A stretch of DNA of 64,000 nt from Geothermobacter ehrlichii (GCF_008124615.1 NZ_VNIB01000004.1:186001-250000), one strand, 5' to 3'. Positions 46,801 through 55,695 are shown, numbered from the stretch's first letter. Numbers and translations are program-made. Notes: a model not told the origin generated them from the sequence alone.

Positions 46801-48220
46801 GATTGTCATTCTCCCCGCTGGCGGCGAACCGCCGGCTTATCTCCCTGTCCATCCAGGTCCCGCCGAGGGCGCGGGCCAGACTGATGCGATCGCTGATCAG
46901 CTGCCGGCGAGCCGCCAGCAGTTCGCTGCGCGCCTGGAGGGCATTGCGCTGCGCCGACAGCACCTGAAGATAATCATCGATTCCGTAAAGATAATTTTTC
47001 CGGGCCAGGCGCAGATTAGCCGCCGTGGCGTCCACCATCGCCGCCAGACGTTCAATGCGCTGTTCATCACTGTGGTTGTCGGCCAGGGCGTCTTCGACTT
47101 CGCGATAGGCGTCGAGAACCGCCTGCCGGTACCCGGCCAGGCGCTCCCGCACCACGGCCCGGTTGCGCGCCACCTCCGCCCGCCTGCGCCCACCGTCGAG
47201 CAGCGGAAGCGCCGGCTGGATCAGCAGCTGCCAAAAATTGCCCGTAATCACGCCGATGCCGAAATCGGTCTGCAAAAATCCATAGTTGGCGGCAAGATTG
47301 AGAGTCGGCAGACGGTCGGCGATGGCGGCGGCAAGCTCGGCGTCAGCCGACCGCAACTGATGGAAACGCGCCGCGATGTCGGGCCGTCGCTGCAGCAGGT
47401 CGGCCGGCAGGCCGGTCGGAAACTGCTCCCTAAAGGCCGGCAGTTCGGCCAGGTTGCCCGACACCCCGCGGCCGGGATAGTCGCCCAGCAATACGGCGAT
47501 GCCATGCTCGGCCGTCGCCAGGTTGCGGGCGAACGTCGAGCGGCCGGCCTCCGCCGCGGCCAGGCTCTGCCGCGCCTGGTACAGTTCGGCGGCGGGAACC
47601 AGCCCCTGCCGGTAGCGACGCTCCACCAGCTTCAGGGTTTCACGGCAGGAAGCGACCGTCTCCTCGGCCAGCCGCAGCTGCGCCCGCTGTTCGGCGACGA
47701 AATAGTAGAGGTCGGCCAGTTGGGCGCTGAGACTGAGGTACAGGGTCTGCAGCTCGCTTCTGCTGGCCGCCGCCAGCTGCATCGCCGAGCGCTGACGGTC
47801 CTTCTGCTTGCTCCAGAAATCGAACTCGAAACTGCTCTGGGCCGAAAAACGATAGTTGTAGACCACAGCATTCTGAACGAAGCCCGGGACCTTCTCGCGG
47901 CTTCCCTGCCCGCCGAGACCGAGACTCGGCCAGCGGGCTCCACCGGCAATCCGCGTCGCCGCCCTCGCCTGCTCCAGGCGGGCAAACGCCTGCTCCAGCT
48001 GCAGGTTGCCGGTAAACAGCCGTTCCATCAGCCGGTCGAGCTGCGGATCGTGAAAAATCTGCCACCAGCGGTCGAGAACCGGCGCGGCCGCAACCGCTCC
48101 GGAATCCTCGACATACCGCCCCGGCGGTTCGACCGGCAGCGAAACCCGGGTCGGTCGGTACAGGCTGCAGCCGGCCAGCAGCAGGCCGCACAACAGCACC
48201 GAAGTCAATGCGAGTCTCAT
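46793..48220 (-). CDS. Outer-membrane efflux lipoprotein, NodT/OprM type
   Basis: TolC-superfamily outer-membrane channel (475 residues) for the RND system. The lipobox LLLAGC puts the lipidated Cys near residue 16, and the mature protein opens with the NodT-type DRWWQIFHDPQLDRLME segment. Two long helical repeats (residues 75-250 and 290-450) form the coiled-coil tunnel. The ATG at 48220 has GGAGG seven bases upstream and overlaps the TetR stop by 4 bases. Order in the operon: TetR, channel, adaptor, pump. Confidence 0.93.
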   Translation of the reverse strand: MRLALTSVLLCGLLLAGCSLYRPTRVSLPVEPPGRYVEDSGAVAAAPVLDRWWQIFHDPQLDRLMERLFTGNLQLEQAFARLEQARAATRIAGGARWPSLGLGGQGSREKVPGFVQNAVVYNYRFSAQSSFEFDFWSKQKDRQRSAMQLAAASRSELQTLYLSLSAQLADLYYFVAEQRAQLRLAEETVASCRETLKLVERRYRQGLVPAAELYQARQSLAAAEAGRSTFARNLATAEHGIAVLLGDYPGRGVSGNLAELPAFREQFPTGLPADLLQRRPDIAARFHQLRSADAELAAAIADRLPTLNLAANYGFLQTDFGIGVITGNFWQLLIQPALPLLDGGRRRAEVARNRAVVRERLAGYRQAVLDAYREVEDALADNHSDEQRIERLAAMVDATAANLRLARKNYLYGIDDYLQVLSAQRNALQARSELLAARRQLISDRISLARALGGTWMDREISRRFAASGENDNHE

Positions 48221-48852
48221 TCGGGAACCTCCATGCCGGCCAGGGTGTAGGCGAGCAGGACCTCGGCCAGGCGCGCGGTGTCGAGCCGCGCCTCGACGCC
48301 CGCCGGCAACTGTATGTGCCTGTCGTGGCAGCGCATGACATGGCTCAGAGAACCGATGGCGAAGTGCAGTCGCCAGAAGAGCAGCGTCCGGGATACCTGC
48401 GGCAGAGCCTGGTGCAAAGCTTCGAACAGCCGGCTGATGAAAGGCCCCATCTGGCACAGGAAGATGTCCCGCCCGACCCCTTCGGGATCGGCCAGGATGC
48501 GTCCCACCAGGGTGATGAACCGTTCCGGTCCCGCACCCTGGTCTCGCAGCCGGATGGTCGGCTCGATCAGGGCGCGCATCAGCTCGCGCGGGTCGGGGCG
48601 CCGACCGGCCCGGCGCGCCAGTGCCAGCTCGCTGTCGAGCAGGGCCAGCCGCTGCCGGTTGAGCGGCGCCAGGCGCCGCTCGATGACCGCTTCGAGCAGC
48701 TCTTCCTTGGAACCGAAATGGTAGTTGACCGCCGCCAGGTTGACGCCGGCATGGCCGGTGATCATGCGCAGGGACGTGGCATGAAATCCGCTGCGGGCGA
48801 AGAGTTCCTCGGCGGCATCGAGAATTCTTGTCTTGGTATCAGGCTGACTCAT
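48217..48852 (-). CDS. TetR-family transcriptional regulator of the RND operon
   Basis: Repressor (211 residues). Residues 8-55 form the TetR helix-turn-helix (ILDAAEELFARSGFHATSLRMITGHAGVNLAAVNYHFGSKEELL), followed by an all-helical ligand domain with the CerR/YbiH-type C-terminus. The ATG at 48852 has GGAG nearby; the in-frame ATG at 48861 overlaps the AAGG motif. It is the first gene of the RND operon and an inverted repeat overlies its promoter, so negative autoregulation is likely, with relief by a pump substrate. Confidence 0.93.
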   Translation of the reverse strand: MSQPDTKTRILDAAEELFARSGFHATSLRMITGHAGVNLAAVNYHFGSKEELLEAVIERRLAPLNRQRLALLDSELALARRAGRRPDPRELMRALIEPTIRLRDQGAGPERFITLVGRILADPEGVGRDIFLCQMGPFISRLFEALHQALPQVSRTLLFWRLHFAIGSLSHVMRCHDRHIQLPAGVEARLDTARLAEVLLAYTLAGMEVPE

Positions 48853-48886
48853 GGGCTCCATCCTTCGGCAAGCAACATCTTCGGCC

Positions 48887-48916
48887 AGCCTACATTCAAA
48901 CGAACGTTTGAGTCAA
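48887..48916 (-). promoter_or_regulatory. TetR operator inside the RND operon promoter
   Basis: A perfect inverted repeat TCAAACG-AA-CGTTTGA (48896-48911) lies in the spacer between a minus-strand -35 TTGACT (48916-48911) and a weak -10 TAGGCT (48892-48887). A regulator bound there would block the promoter. The site is about 40 bases upstream of the divergent DUF123 gene, which it may also affect. Confidence 0.75.
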
Positions 48917-48948
48917 CCCGTCTTGCCGTCCTCCACCGACCGGATAGA

Positions 48949-49434
48949 ATGACAGGGATGATCGACCTGCCCGACGACAAGGGAATCTACCTGCTGCAGC
49001 TCTCGGTCGTGCATGAAGAGACGCTGGGAATCGGCCGGCTCGGCACCCTCTGGCTGTCTCCGGGGACCTGTTTCTACATCGGCAGCGCCCGCGGTCCGGG
49101 CGGACTGCGGGCACGAATCGCCCACCATCTGGGCAGCAAGGCCACTCCCCACTGGCACATCGACCATCTGCGCGGACCGTGCCGGATTACGGAAATCTGG
49201 TTCAGCACCGATGGCGCGGCCGACGAATGCCTCTGGGCGCAGGCGGTGGCCTCAATAGGCGGCACCCGTATCCCCCTGGCCCGATTCGGCGCCTCCGACT
49301 GTCGTTGCGCCGCACACCTCTTCTGGCGCCGCCGGCCCTTCGCCCCTTCCACATTCCGTCGCCACCTGCGCCGGCTGGGCGACAGTGCCAGGGGAATCCG
49401 GCAGACAGTCCCCTTGCGCCCGGGGCGTGCCTGA
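48949..49434 (+). CDS. DUF123 / GIY-YIG-like protein
   Basis: Small soluble protein (161 residues from ATG 48949; ATG 48958 is an alternative, and neither has a strong ribosome binding site). It matches the DUF123 family (PF01986) related to GIY-YIG nucleases: KGIYLLQLSV at the start, CFYIGSARGPGGLRARIAHHL in the middle, then HWHIDHLRG and a C-terminal SDCRCAAHLF. In this family the GIY and YIG strands and the following Arg are recognisable, as here. Biochemical function is not established. It diverges from the TetR gene. Confidence 0.8.
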   Translation: MTGMIDLPDDKGIYLLQLSVVHEETLGIGRLGTLWLSPGTCFYIGSARGPGGLRARIAHHLGSKATPHWHIDHLRGPCRITEIWFSTDGAADECLWAQAVASIGGTRIPLARFGASDCRCAAHLFWRRRPFAPSTFRRHLRRLGDSARGIRQTVPLRPGRA

Positions 49435-49522
49435 AGCCGGCTTTTTCCTTGCTTTTTGGCCGGCGAAATGTTTGATTTATCTGATTTAGTTCTTCACGCG
49501 CCGCGAAGGATCAGACATCTCC

Positions 49523-51334
49523 ATGAGCTTTTACCAGCACCTGAAGGAACTGCTGCGGGAAATGGACATCCGGGCGATGGGGCGCCCCCTGCTCCTCGCC
49601 TCCCTGGTCGGCGTCATCGCCGGGCTCGGAGCAATTGCCTTTTCCGCCGGCGTTCACTGGTGCGACTCCTTCTTCCTTACCCAGCTCGGCCAGTACCATC
49701 CCCTGCCCAAAGGACTGGCGATGGACCAGATGCCGCAGATGACCAGCCTGCGGACGGACTACCGATGGTACCTCTTTCTGATTCCGGTCATCGGCGGACT
49801 GGTATCGGGCTTTCTGGTCTTTCGCTTCGCCCCCGAGGCCGAAGGGCACGGCACCGACGCCGCCATCGACGCCTACCACAACAAGGGCGGGATGATCCGC
49901 GGCCGGGTACCGATCGTCAAGGGACTGGCCTCGATCATCACCATCGGCACCGGCGGCAGCGCTGGCAAGGAGGGGCCGGTCGCCCAGATCGGCGCCGGCT
50001 TCGGTTCCTGGCTGGCAAGCCGGCTGGGACTGGACACCGCCGAACGGCGGGTGCTGCTGCTGGCCGGCATGGCGGGCGGCATCGGCGCCACCTTCCGGGC
50101 GCCCCTCGGCGGCGCCCTGTTCGCCGTCGAGGTCCTCTACCAGGATCCCGATTTCGAGCACGAAGGCCTGATCCCGGCCATCATCTCCTCCATCGTCGCC
50201 TATTCGGTCTTCGGCGCCGTCACCGGCTGGAAACCCCTGCTGGCGACGCCGGTCTTCGTCTTCGACCATCCGAGCGAGATGTTCAGCTACCTGTTGCTCG
50301 GTATTTTCTGCGCCCTGTTCGGCCGCTTCTACGTCCGGGTCTTCTACGGCATCCAGGAACGGTTCCGCGCCATCCCGCTGCCGGCGATGGTCAAGCCGGC
50401 CATCGGCGGGCTGCTGGTCGGCCTGCTGGCGATGCTGGTGCCACAGGTTCTCGGCTCGGGCTACGGCATGGTGCAGGCCGCCCTCTACGGCAAGCTCGCC
50501 ATCTGGGTGATGCTGGTCGTCGCCCTGGCCAAGATCTTCGCCACCAGCTTCACCATCTCGTCCGGCGGCTCGGGCGGCGTCTTCGCCCCGTCGCTGGTCA
50601 TCGGCGCCATGCTAGGCGGCAGCTTCGGCGCCATCATGGACAGCCTGTTCCCCGCCCTGGTGCAGGACCCCCGGGCCTATGTGCTGATCGGCATGGCCGG
50701 CTTCTTCGCCGGCGTTTCCAACACCCCCATCGCCACCCTGATCATGGTCTGCGAGCTGACCGGCAACTACGCCCTGCTGGCGCCGCTGATGCTGGTCTGT
50801 GTCGTCGCCATGGTCGTCTTCCGCAAGAACACCATCTATTGCCGGCAGGTCGCCAACCGGACCGAATCTCCGGCCCACTTCGGCGATTTCATCGTCGACG
50901 TCCTCGAGGGGATCCACGTCGCCGATCTGGCCGAACACGGCCGGAAACCCCACACCATCCCGGAGCACATGCCCCTGTCGGAGATTCTGGAAGAGATTGC
51001 CAACGCCGAGGGAGCCTACTACCCCACTGTCGACAAGGACGGCAACATGACCGGCATCTTCTCGGTCAACGACATCCGGCGCATTCTCGCCGAAGACCTG
51101 CCGCCGATGCTGGTGCTGGCCCGCGACATCGCCAACGCCAATGTCATCACCGCCCGCCCCGACGAACTGCTGACCGACGTCATGCGCAAGATGAGCAGCC
51201 GCGGACTGGAAGAGATTCCGGTGATGAACATCACCGACCCGCGCAAGGTGCATTTCATGCTTTCGCGCCGGGCCGTCCTCGCCCGCTACGCCGCCGAACT
51301 GGAAAAGAAGAAGGAAATCTACCGACCGGGCTGA
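49523..51334 (+). CDS. ClC-family chloride channel/transporter with C-terminal CBS pair
   Basis: Inner-membrane anion channel or chloride/proton antiporter (603 residues). The selectivity-filter segments are GTGGSAGKEGP near residue 150, whose Glu is the gating glutamate, and SGGSGGVFAPSLVIGA near residue 360. About eighteen helical segments cover residues 20-450. Residues 465-600 hold two CBS domains, including GIFSVNDIRRIL and SRGLEEIPVMN, likely to sense adenine nucleotides. No partner genes are adjacent. Channel versus antiporter cannot be decided from what I can see. Confidence 0.92.
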   Translation: MSFYQHLKELLREMDIRAMGRPLLLASLVGVIAGLGAIAFSAGVHWCDSFFLTQLGQYHPLPKGLAMDQMPQMTSLRTDYRWYLFLIPVIGGLVSGFLVFRFAPEAEGHGTDAAIDAYHNKGGMIRGRVPIVKGLASIITIGTGGSAGKEGPVAQIGAGFGSWLASRLGLDTAERRVLLLAGMAGGIGATFRAPLGGALFAVEVLYQDPDFEHEGLIPAIISSIVAYSVFGAVTGWKPLLATPVFVFDHPSEMFSYLLLGIFCALFGRFYVRVFYGIQERFRAIPLPAMVKPAIGGLLVGLLAMLVPQVLGSGYGMVQAALYGKLAIWVMLVVALAKIFATSFTISSGGSGGVFAPSLVIGAMLGGSFGAIMDSLFPALVQDPRAYVLIGMAGFFAGVSNTPIATLIMVCELTGNYALLAPLMLVCVVAMVVFRKNTIYCRQVANRTESPAHFGDFIVDVLEGIHVADLAEHGRKPHTIPEHMPLSEILEEIANAEGAYYPTVDKDGNMTGIFSVNDIRRILAEDLPPMLVLARDIANANVITARPDELLTDVMRKMSSRGLEEIPVMNITDPRKVHFMLSRRAVLARYAAELEKKKEIYRPG

Positions 51335-51447
51335 AACCTGCCGACATTCCCTTCTCCAGCGACCGACAGCCCCAGAAAAGCATCCCGCTCCGGGCCACCG
51401 CCCGTTCACTGACCCACCGTTTCCCTCGTTCATCACATTTTTTTCCG

Positions 51448-51475
51448 TGCTTTTTCTCCGGCAGGGCCTATAATG
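51448..51475 (+). promoter_or_regulatory. Candidate promoter of the YceI/PKS operon
   Basis: A perfect -10 TATAAT (51470-51475) with a weak -35 region 16 bases upstream (GTGCTT). The YceI start is 34 bases downstream. Confidence 0.55.
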
Positions 51476-51508
51476 ATGACCTAAACAGTCGGCTTTAGGG
51501 GTCCAACC

Positions 51509-52117
51509 ATGCGTCCAGTCCTGCCCTCCCTGATCCTGCTCTTCGCAGTCATCCCCCCACTCAGCGCCGCCACCCTGCAAGGCACCTGCAGCGTTGCCTT
51601 CTTCGCCTCTTCGACCCTGCACGATTTCGAAGGCGAGGGCCGTTGCCATCCGTTCAGTATCGAGATCGATGATCAGGGCCGGCTGCAGGCGACCGACATC
51701 ACCGTTCCGGTCGCCGAAATGACCACCCACAACAAGAAACGGGACCGGAAGATGCGGGAAACGTTCGACGCCGAGCACTTTCCGCTGATAACCGGCCATC
51801 TGGCCGCCGCTCCGCTGGCGACCCTGCGCGACCAGCTGCACCAGGTTGCCGCGGGTGATGGCGCCTTCACGCTGACGCTGGGCATCAGGAACCGGGGCCG
51901 GACCGTGAGTGCCCGGATCGCCGACCTGGTCGATTCCCCTGAGAAGTTGGCGTTTCACTTGACATTCCCCGTTTCCCTGAAAAGCTATGGTTTGAAACCT
52001 CCGCCGGTCCTCGGATTCATCCGCGTAGCCGACCGGGTCAGGGTCGAGGTCGAGGTCGAACTCGAACCCCTGCCAACCCCGTGGCAGGAAAACGAACGGA
52101 AGGTATCCGCCAGATGA
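51509..52117 (+). CDS. Secreted YceI-family lipid/isoprenoid-binding protein
   Basis: Periplasmic protein (202 residues) with a signal peptide (cleavage after about residue 20, PLSA-ATLQ) and the YceI lipocalin-like beta-barrel (PF04264). Landmarks are SSTLHDFEGEG near the N-terminus, EMTTHNKKRDRKMRETFDAEHFP in the middle and the C-terminal GFIRVADRVRVEVEVEL. Characterised YceI-type proteins bind polyisoprenoids or amphiphilic lipids. Its stop overlaps the PKS start as ATGA, so it is translationally coupled to a lipid-synthesis operon. That suggests it binds the pathway's lipid product; this is inference. Confidence 0.88.
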   Translation: MRPVLPSLILLFAVIPPLSAATLQGTCSVAFFASSTLHDFEGEGRCHPFSIEIDDQGRLQATDITVPVAEMTTHNKKRDRKMRETFDAEHFPLITGHLAAAPLATLRDQLHQVAAGDGAFTLTLGIRNRGRTVSARIADLVDSPEKLAFHLTFPVSLKSYGLKPPPVLGFIRVADRVRVEVEVELEPLPTPWQENERKVSAR

Positions 52118-53208
52118 GCCCCGCCATCCATGCCATCGCCACGGCCACCCCGGAAATCGCCTACGATCAGCAGGAAGTCGGCGCCTGGATGCAGGACCGA
52201 ACCGACGATCCCCGGCAACGCCGCATCCTCAAAGCCCTCTACCGGACCAGCGGCATCCAGACCCGGCACAGCGTGATTCCCGGTTTCGGCCGGGATTTCT
52301 TCATCCGGGACACCGACGGACAGCTGCAGGAGCCGACCACCGGCGCCCGCAACGCCATCTACAGCCGCGAAGCCAGACAGCTCGGCCTGCAGGCCGGCCG
52401 GCAGCTGCTGGAGAAGGCGAAAGGCTTTGCGCCGGAGCAGGTTACCCATGTGGTGACCGCCTCCTGCACCGGCTTCTTCAACCCCGGACTCGACTATTTC
52501 CTGGTCCGCGAGCTCGGTCTGCCGGCCACCGTCGAACGCTACCATCTCGGCTTCATGGGCTGCTACGCCGCCTTTCCCGCCCTGCGCATGGCGGCCCAGT
52601 TCTGCCAGGCCGATCCGCAGGCGGTGGTGCTGGTGCTTTGCCTCGAGCTCTGCTCGCTGCATATCCAGCTGGGCGGCCGCGAGGATCAACTGTTGGCCAA
52701 CGCCCTGTTCGCCGATGGCGCCGCGGCAGCCCTGGTCAGCACCCGGCCGCCGCAACCCGGCCAGACCGTCCTGGCCCTGGAAGCCTTCCGCTCGGCGCTG
52801 GTGCCCGATGGCGAGGCGGACATGGCCTGGAGCATCGGCGATCGCGGTTTCGACATCGCCCTGTCGAGCTATGTGCCGAAAATCCTCGGTGCGAACATCG
52901 CCGCCGTGGTCGATGACCTGTTGCGAAACAGCGGCAGCAACCGGGAGCAGATCGGCGACTGGGCGATCCATCCCGGCGGCAAGTCGATCATCGACCAGGT
53001 CGCCAGGGCCCTGGAGCTGCAGCCCGAGCAGATCGCCGCACCGCGGGCGGTGCTGCGCGACTTCGGCAACATGAGCAGTGCTACCGTCCTGTTCGTCCTG
53101 CAGCAGCTGCTGGACGGCGAGCGCAGCGACCGGCCGCAGATCTGCAGCATGGCCTTCGGCCCCGGACTGACGGTCGAACTGGGCCTGCTGCGCTACCAGC
53201 AGGGCTGA
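52114..53208 (+). CDS. Type III polyketide synthase (chalcone synthase-like)
   Basis: Homodimeric polyketide synthase (364 residues) that extends a CoA starter with malonyl-CoA and cyclises it. The catalytic triad is complete: Cys150 in HLGFMGCYAAFPALR, His286 in WAIHPGGKS and Asn319 in RDFGNMSSAT. The N-terminus (AIHAIATATPE) and the GARNAIYSREA region match bacterial alkylresorcinol/alkylpyrone synthases more than plant enzymes. It overlaps the YceI gene by 4 bases and precedes an FAD monooxygenase and a methyltransferase. The same trio (PKS, hydroxylase, methyltransferase) makes methylated phenolic lipids in the srs locus of Streptomyces. A fatty acyl starter and resorcinol or pyrone product are inference. 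Confidence 0.92.
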   Translation: MSPAIHAIATATPEIAYDQQEVGAWMQDRTDDPRQRRILKALYRTSGIQTRHSVIPGFGRDFFIRDTDGQLQEPTTGARNAIYSREARQLGLQAGRQLLEKAKGFAPEQVTHVVTASCTGFFNPGLDYFLVRELGLPATVERYHLGFMGCYAAFPALRMAAQFCQADPQAVVLVLCLELCSLHIQLGGREDQLLANALFADGAAAALVSTRPPQPGQTVLALEAFRSALVPDGEADMAWSIGDRGFDIALSSYVPKILGANIAAVVDDLLRNSGSNREQIGDWAIHPGGKSIIDQVARALELQPEQIAAPRAVLRDFGNMSSATVLFVLQQLLDGERSDRPQICSMAFGPGLTVELGLLRYQQG

Positions 53209-53212
53209 GGTC

Positions 53213-54421
53213 ATGGCGACCCAGGCCTGGGATGTCCTGATCGTCGGTGCCGGACCGGTCGGGCTGCTGCTCGGCAACCTGCTCGGCCAGACCCGGAAAC
53301 GGGTGCTGCTCATCGACCGCCACCCTGGCCCGCCGACCGCCTCGATGGCCATCGGCATCACCCCACCGTCGCTGGCCATCCTGCGCACGCTCGACCTCGA
53401 CCGGCGGTTCTGCGCCTCCGGGGTGCGGGTCGAACACGCCGTGGTGCACGGCCACCGGCGGCGGCTCGGCGAGCTCTCCTTCGCCGGTCTCGATTCTCCC
53501 TGGCCGTTCATCCTCTCCCAGCCCCAGGCCACGACCGTCCGCCTGCTGGAAGAGAACCTGACCCGCTTCCCGAACGTGGAACTGCGCCGCGAGCTGCACC
53601 TGGAACGGCTCGAACAGCAGCCCGGACAGGTCGAGGTCGAACTGCGCACCGCCAGCGGACACCCCCTGGGCGAGAGCTGCCGTTTTCTAGCCGGCTGCAG
53701 CGGGGCCGAGGGGAGCGTGCGCCGCCAGTGCAGGCTCGCCGACCAGCCGCACTCCTACCCGCAGAGCTTTCTGATGGCCGACTTCGCCGACAGCGGCGAG
53801 CTGGGAGGCAGCGCCCATCTCTGGTTCACCGCCGACGGCTCGGTCGAATCCTTCCCCCTGCCGCAGCAACGCCGCCGCTGGATCATCCAGACGCCACAGC
53901 TCTGCCGGGACGTGGACCCGGGTTATCTCCCTGAAATCGTGGCCCGCCGCACCGGCTGCCGGCTACGGTCTCCGCCCCTGTTTCAGAGCGCCTTCGGGGT
54001 CCGCAGACTGCTCGCCCGCTCCTACGTCCGCGGGCGGGTAGTGCTGGCCGGCGACGCCGCACATCTGATGAGCCCGGTCGGCGGCCAGGGGATGAACACC
54101 GGCTTCGCCGACGCAGCCTGGCTGGCGCAGGCCCTGGACGGAATGCTGACCGGCAGCGGCTCGCCGGCCCTGCTGGAGGAGTACAGCACCGCCCGCCGCG
54201 AAGCGGCGCGGGTCGCCATCGGCCGGGCCGGCCGCGGCATGTGGCTGGGCACCCGTCGCGGCCGGCTGCACTGCCTGTGGCGCGAACCGCTGCTGAAACT
54301 GCTGCTGTCACCGGCGATCCGTCACCATCTGCCACCATATTTCGCCATGCTGACCATCCCCAACAACCCGCCCCAGGCCTGCCCGGCCCTCGGTCAGCGA
54401 TCCGGGACATGTTCATCATGA
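53213..54421 (+). CDS. FAD-dependent aromatic monooxygenase (UbiH/PHBH-like)
   Basis: Flavoprotein hydroxylase (402 residues). The Rossmann GAGPVG sits at residues 12-17 and the ribityl-binding GDAAHLMSPVGGQGMNTGFADA motif is near residue 283. The protein is the length of group A flavin monooxygenases that hydroxylate phenols. It starts 4 bases after the PKS stop and is followed by a methyltransferase. By analogy with SrsC it probably hydroxylates the resorcinol ring, which then oxidises to a quinone. A halogenase is less likely because the WxWxIP motif is absent. Confidence 0.87.
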   Translation: MATQAWDVLIVGAGPVGLLLGNLLGQTRKRVLLIDRHPGPPTASMAIGITPPSLAILRTLDLDRRFCASGVRVEHAVVHGHRRRLGELSFAGLDSPWPFILSQPQATTVRLLEENLTRFPNVELRRELHLERLEQQPGQVEVELRTASGHPLGESCRFLAGCSGAEGSVRRQCRLADQPHSYPQSFLMADFADSGELGGSAHLWFTADGSVESFPLPQQRRRWIIQTPQLCRDVDPGYLPEIVARRTGCRLRSPPLFQSAFGVRRLLARSYVRGRVVLAGDAAHLMSPVGGQGMNTGFADAAWLAQALDGMLTGSGSPALLEEYSTARREAARVAIGRAGRGMWLGTRRGRLHCLWREPLLKLLLSPAIRHHLPPYFAMLTIPNNPPQACPALGQRSGTCSS

Positions 54422-54448
54422 CGAAAGATGCTGGCTCAAGGAACGCCC

Positions 54449-55201
54449 ATGCCCCGCTTCAACCTCGACAGCCGTAACTGGCTCGACAGCCCCGAACGCA
54501 AACGCGACTACAACCGCCGGCACTTCGCCGCCGCCGCCGCGGCCTACGACCGGGCCACCGTCGCCATGAGCCTCGGCCGCGACCGGGCCTGGAAACGAAG
54601 GATGCTGACGCTGCTGCCCGACCATCCCCGGCCGCGCTGCCTCGACCTGGCCTGCGGCACCGGCGACATCTGCGAACTGCTGGCGCGCCGCTATCCCCGG
54701 GGAGAGATTGTCGGCCTGGACCTGACCTGCGAAATGCTCGAGCTGGCACGACGGCGCGTCACGGCAGCCAACGTCCGGTTCGTCGAGAGGGACATGGCCG
54801 AAACCGGCTTCGCCGACGCGTCCTTCGACATCATCACCGGCAGCTACGCCCTGCGCAACGCGCCCGACCTTCCCCTGGCCCTGAACGAGATCAGGCGCCT
54901 GCTCAAGCCCGGCGGCCAGGCCTGTTTTCTCGATTTCGCCCGCGCCGGGCACCCCGTCGCCCGCCGCCTGCAATACCTTCTGCTACGCAGCTGGTGCGGA
55001 CTCTGGGGACGCGTCCTCTCCGGCAGCTGGCAGGTACACGGCTATATCGCCGAAAGCCTGGCCCGCTACCCCGACAGCCGCCAGCTGGCTGCGATGCTGG
55101 CGGAGGCCGGTCTGGAACGAATCGACGAACAGGAGCTTTTCGGTGGTATGATGAGGCTGTTGCTGGTGCGGCGCCCTGCCGCCGGCAAAAACGACTGCTG
55201 A
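54449..55201 (+). CDS. UbiE-like class I SAM-dependent methyltransferase
   Basis: Soluble methyltransferase (250 residues) close in layout to UbiE/MenG. It has an N-terminal helical segment, the SAM loop LDLACGTGDICELL near residue 71, GLDLTCEMLELAR near 99 and SYALRNAPDLPLALNEIRRLLKPGG near 142; the YALRN block is typical of quinone C-methyltransferases. The ATG at 54449 has AAGGA six bases upstream; the ATG at 54428 is in frame but less supported. As third enzyme of the PKS operon it likely methylates the ring carbon or a hydroxyl of the polyketide. Being the cell's general menaquinone methyltransferase is the alternative. Confidence 0.85.
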   Translation: MPRFNLDSRNWLDSPERKRDYNRRHFAAAAAAYDRATVAMSLGRDRAWKRRMLTLLPDHPRPRCLDLACGTGDICELLARRYPRGEIVGLDLTCEMLELARRRVTAANVRFVERDMAETGFADASFDIITGSYALRNAPDLPLALNEIRRLLKPGGQACFLDFARAGHPVARRLQYLLLRSWCGLWGRVLSGSWQVHGYIAESLARYPDSRQLAAMLAEAGLERIDEQELFGGMMRLLLVRRPAAGKNDC

Positions 55202-55212
55202 AGGAGCCATGC

Positions 55213-55695
55213 ATGACACGCCCGTTGCACGCCGTTATCGTCAGCTGCCTGATCGGCAACGACGCCGGTGAGGTTCTGCTCATCCGCCATCCGAAACGGG
55301 GCTGGGAACTGCCCCAGGGACATGTCGAGCAGGGAGAGGACCTGTTGACCGCCGTCCGGCGGGAGGTGCGGGAAGAGACCGGAATCGAAATCGCCGTCGA
55401 GCGCCTGGCGGCCATCTTCAGCAAGCAGGAACCGGCTCCTTCGGCTGTCATCTTCGGATTTCACGCCCGCCATACCGGCGGCGAAATGCGGCCGAGCGAC
55501 GAAAGCCTGGAGGTCGCCTGGTTCAGCCGGCAACAGGCCATCCGGTTGCCCGAACATCCGGTCAACCGGGAAAGGCTCGCGGTGCTGTTGCGCCCGGAAT
55601 CCGGAATCGTCTACCAGGCCTACACTACCGGCCCCTACCGGATAACGGTCGGCGACATCCCGCTCTGGAGCGATGCAGGGAGAGTGAACGCCTAG
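55213..55695 (+). CDS. Nudix hydrolase
   Basis: Pyrophosphohydrolase (160 residues). The Nudix box is complete at residues 36-58 (Gly36, Glu42, Arg50-Glu51, Glu54-Glu55, Gly57). The box is preceded by LLIRHPKRGWELPQGHVEQG, which resembles ADP-ribose or RNA-cap-type hydrolases. The ATG at 55213 has AAGGAG six bases upstream and lies 11 bases after the methyltransferase, so it is in the same operon. Its last 4 bases overlap the convergent HD-GYP gene. The substrate is unknown; a role in nucleotide clean-up is as likely as one in the PKS pathway. Confidence 0.88.
   Translation: MTRPLHAVIVSCLIGNDAGEVLLIRHPKRGWELPQGHVEQGEDLLTAVRREVREETGIEIAVERLAAIFSKQEPAPSAVIFGFHARHTGGEMRPSDESLEVAWFSRQQAIRLPEHPVNRERLAVLLRPESGIVYQAYTTGPYRITVGDIPLWSDAGRVNA

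Noticed and set aside
52081-52113. Earlier start for the type III PKS
   Set aside because: The added residues lie within the YceI coding end and are not PKS-like; the ATGA overlap at 52114 fits the family N-terminus.
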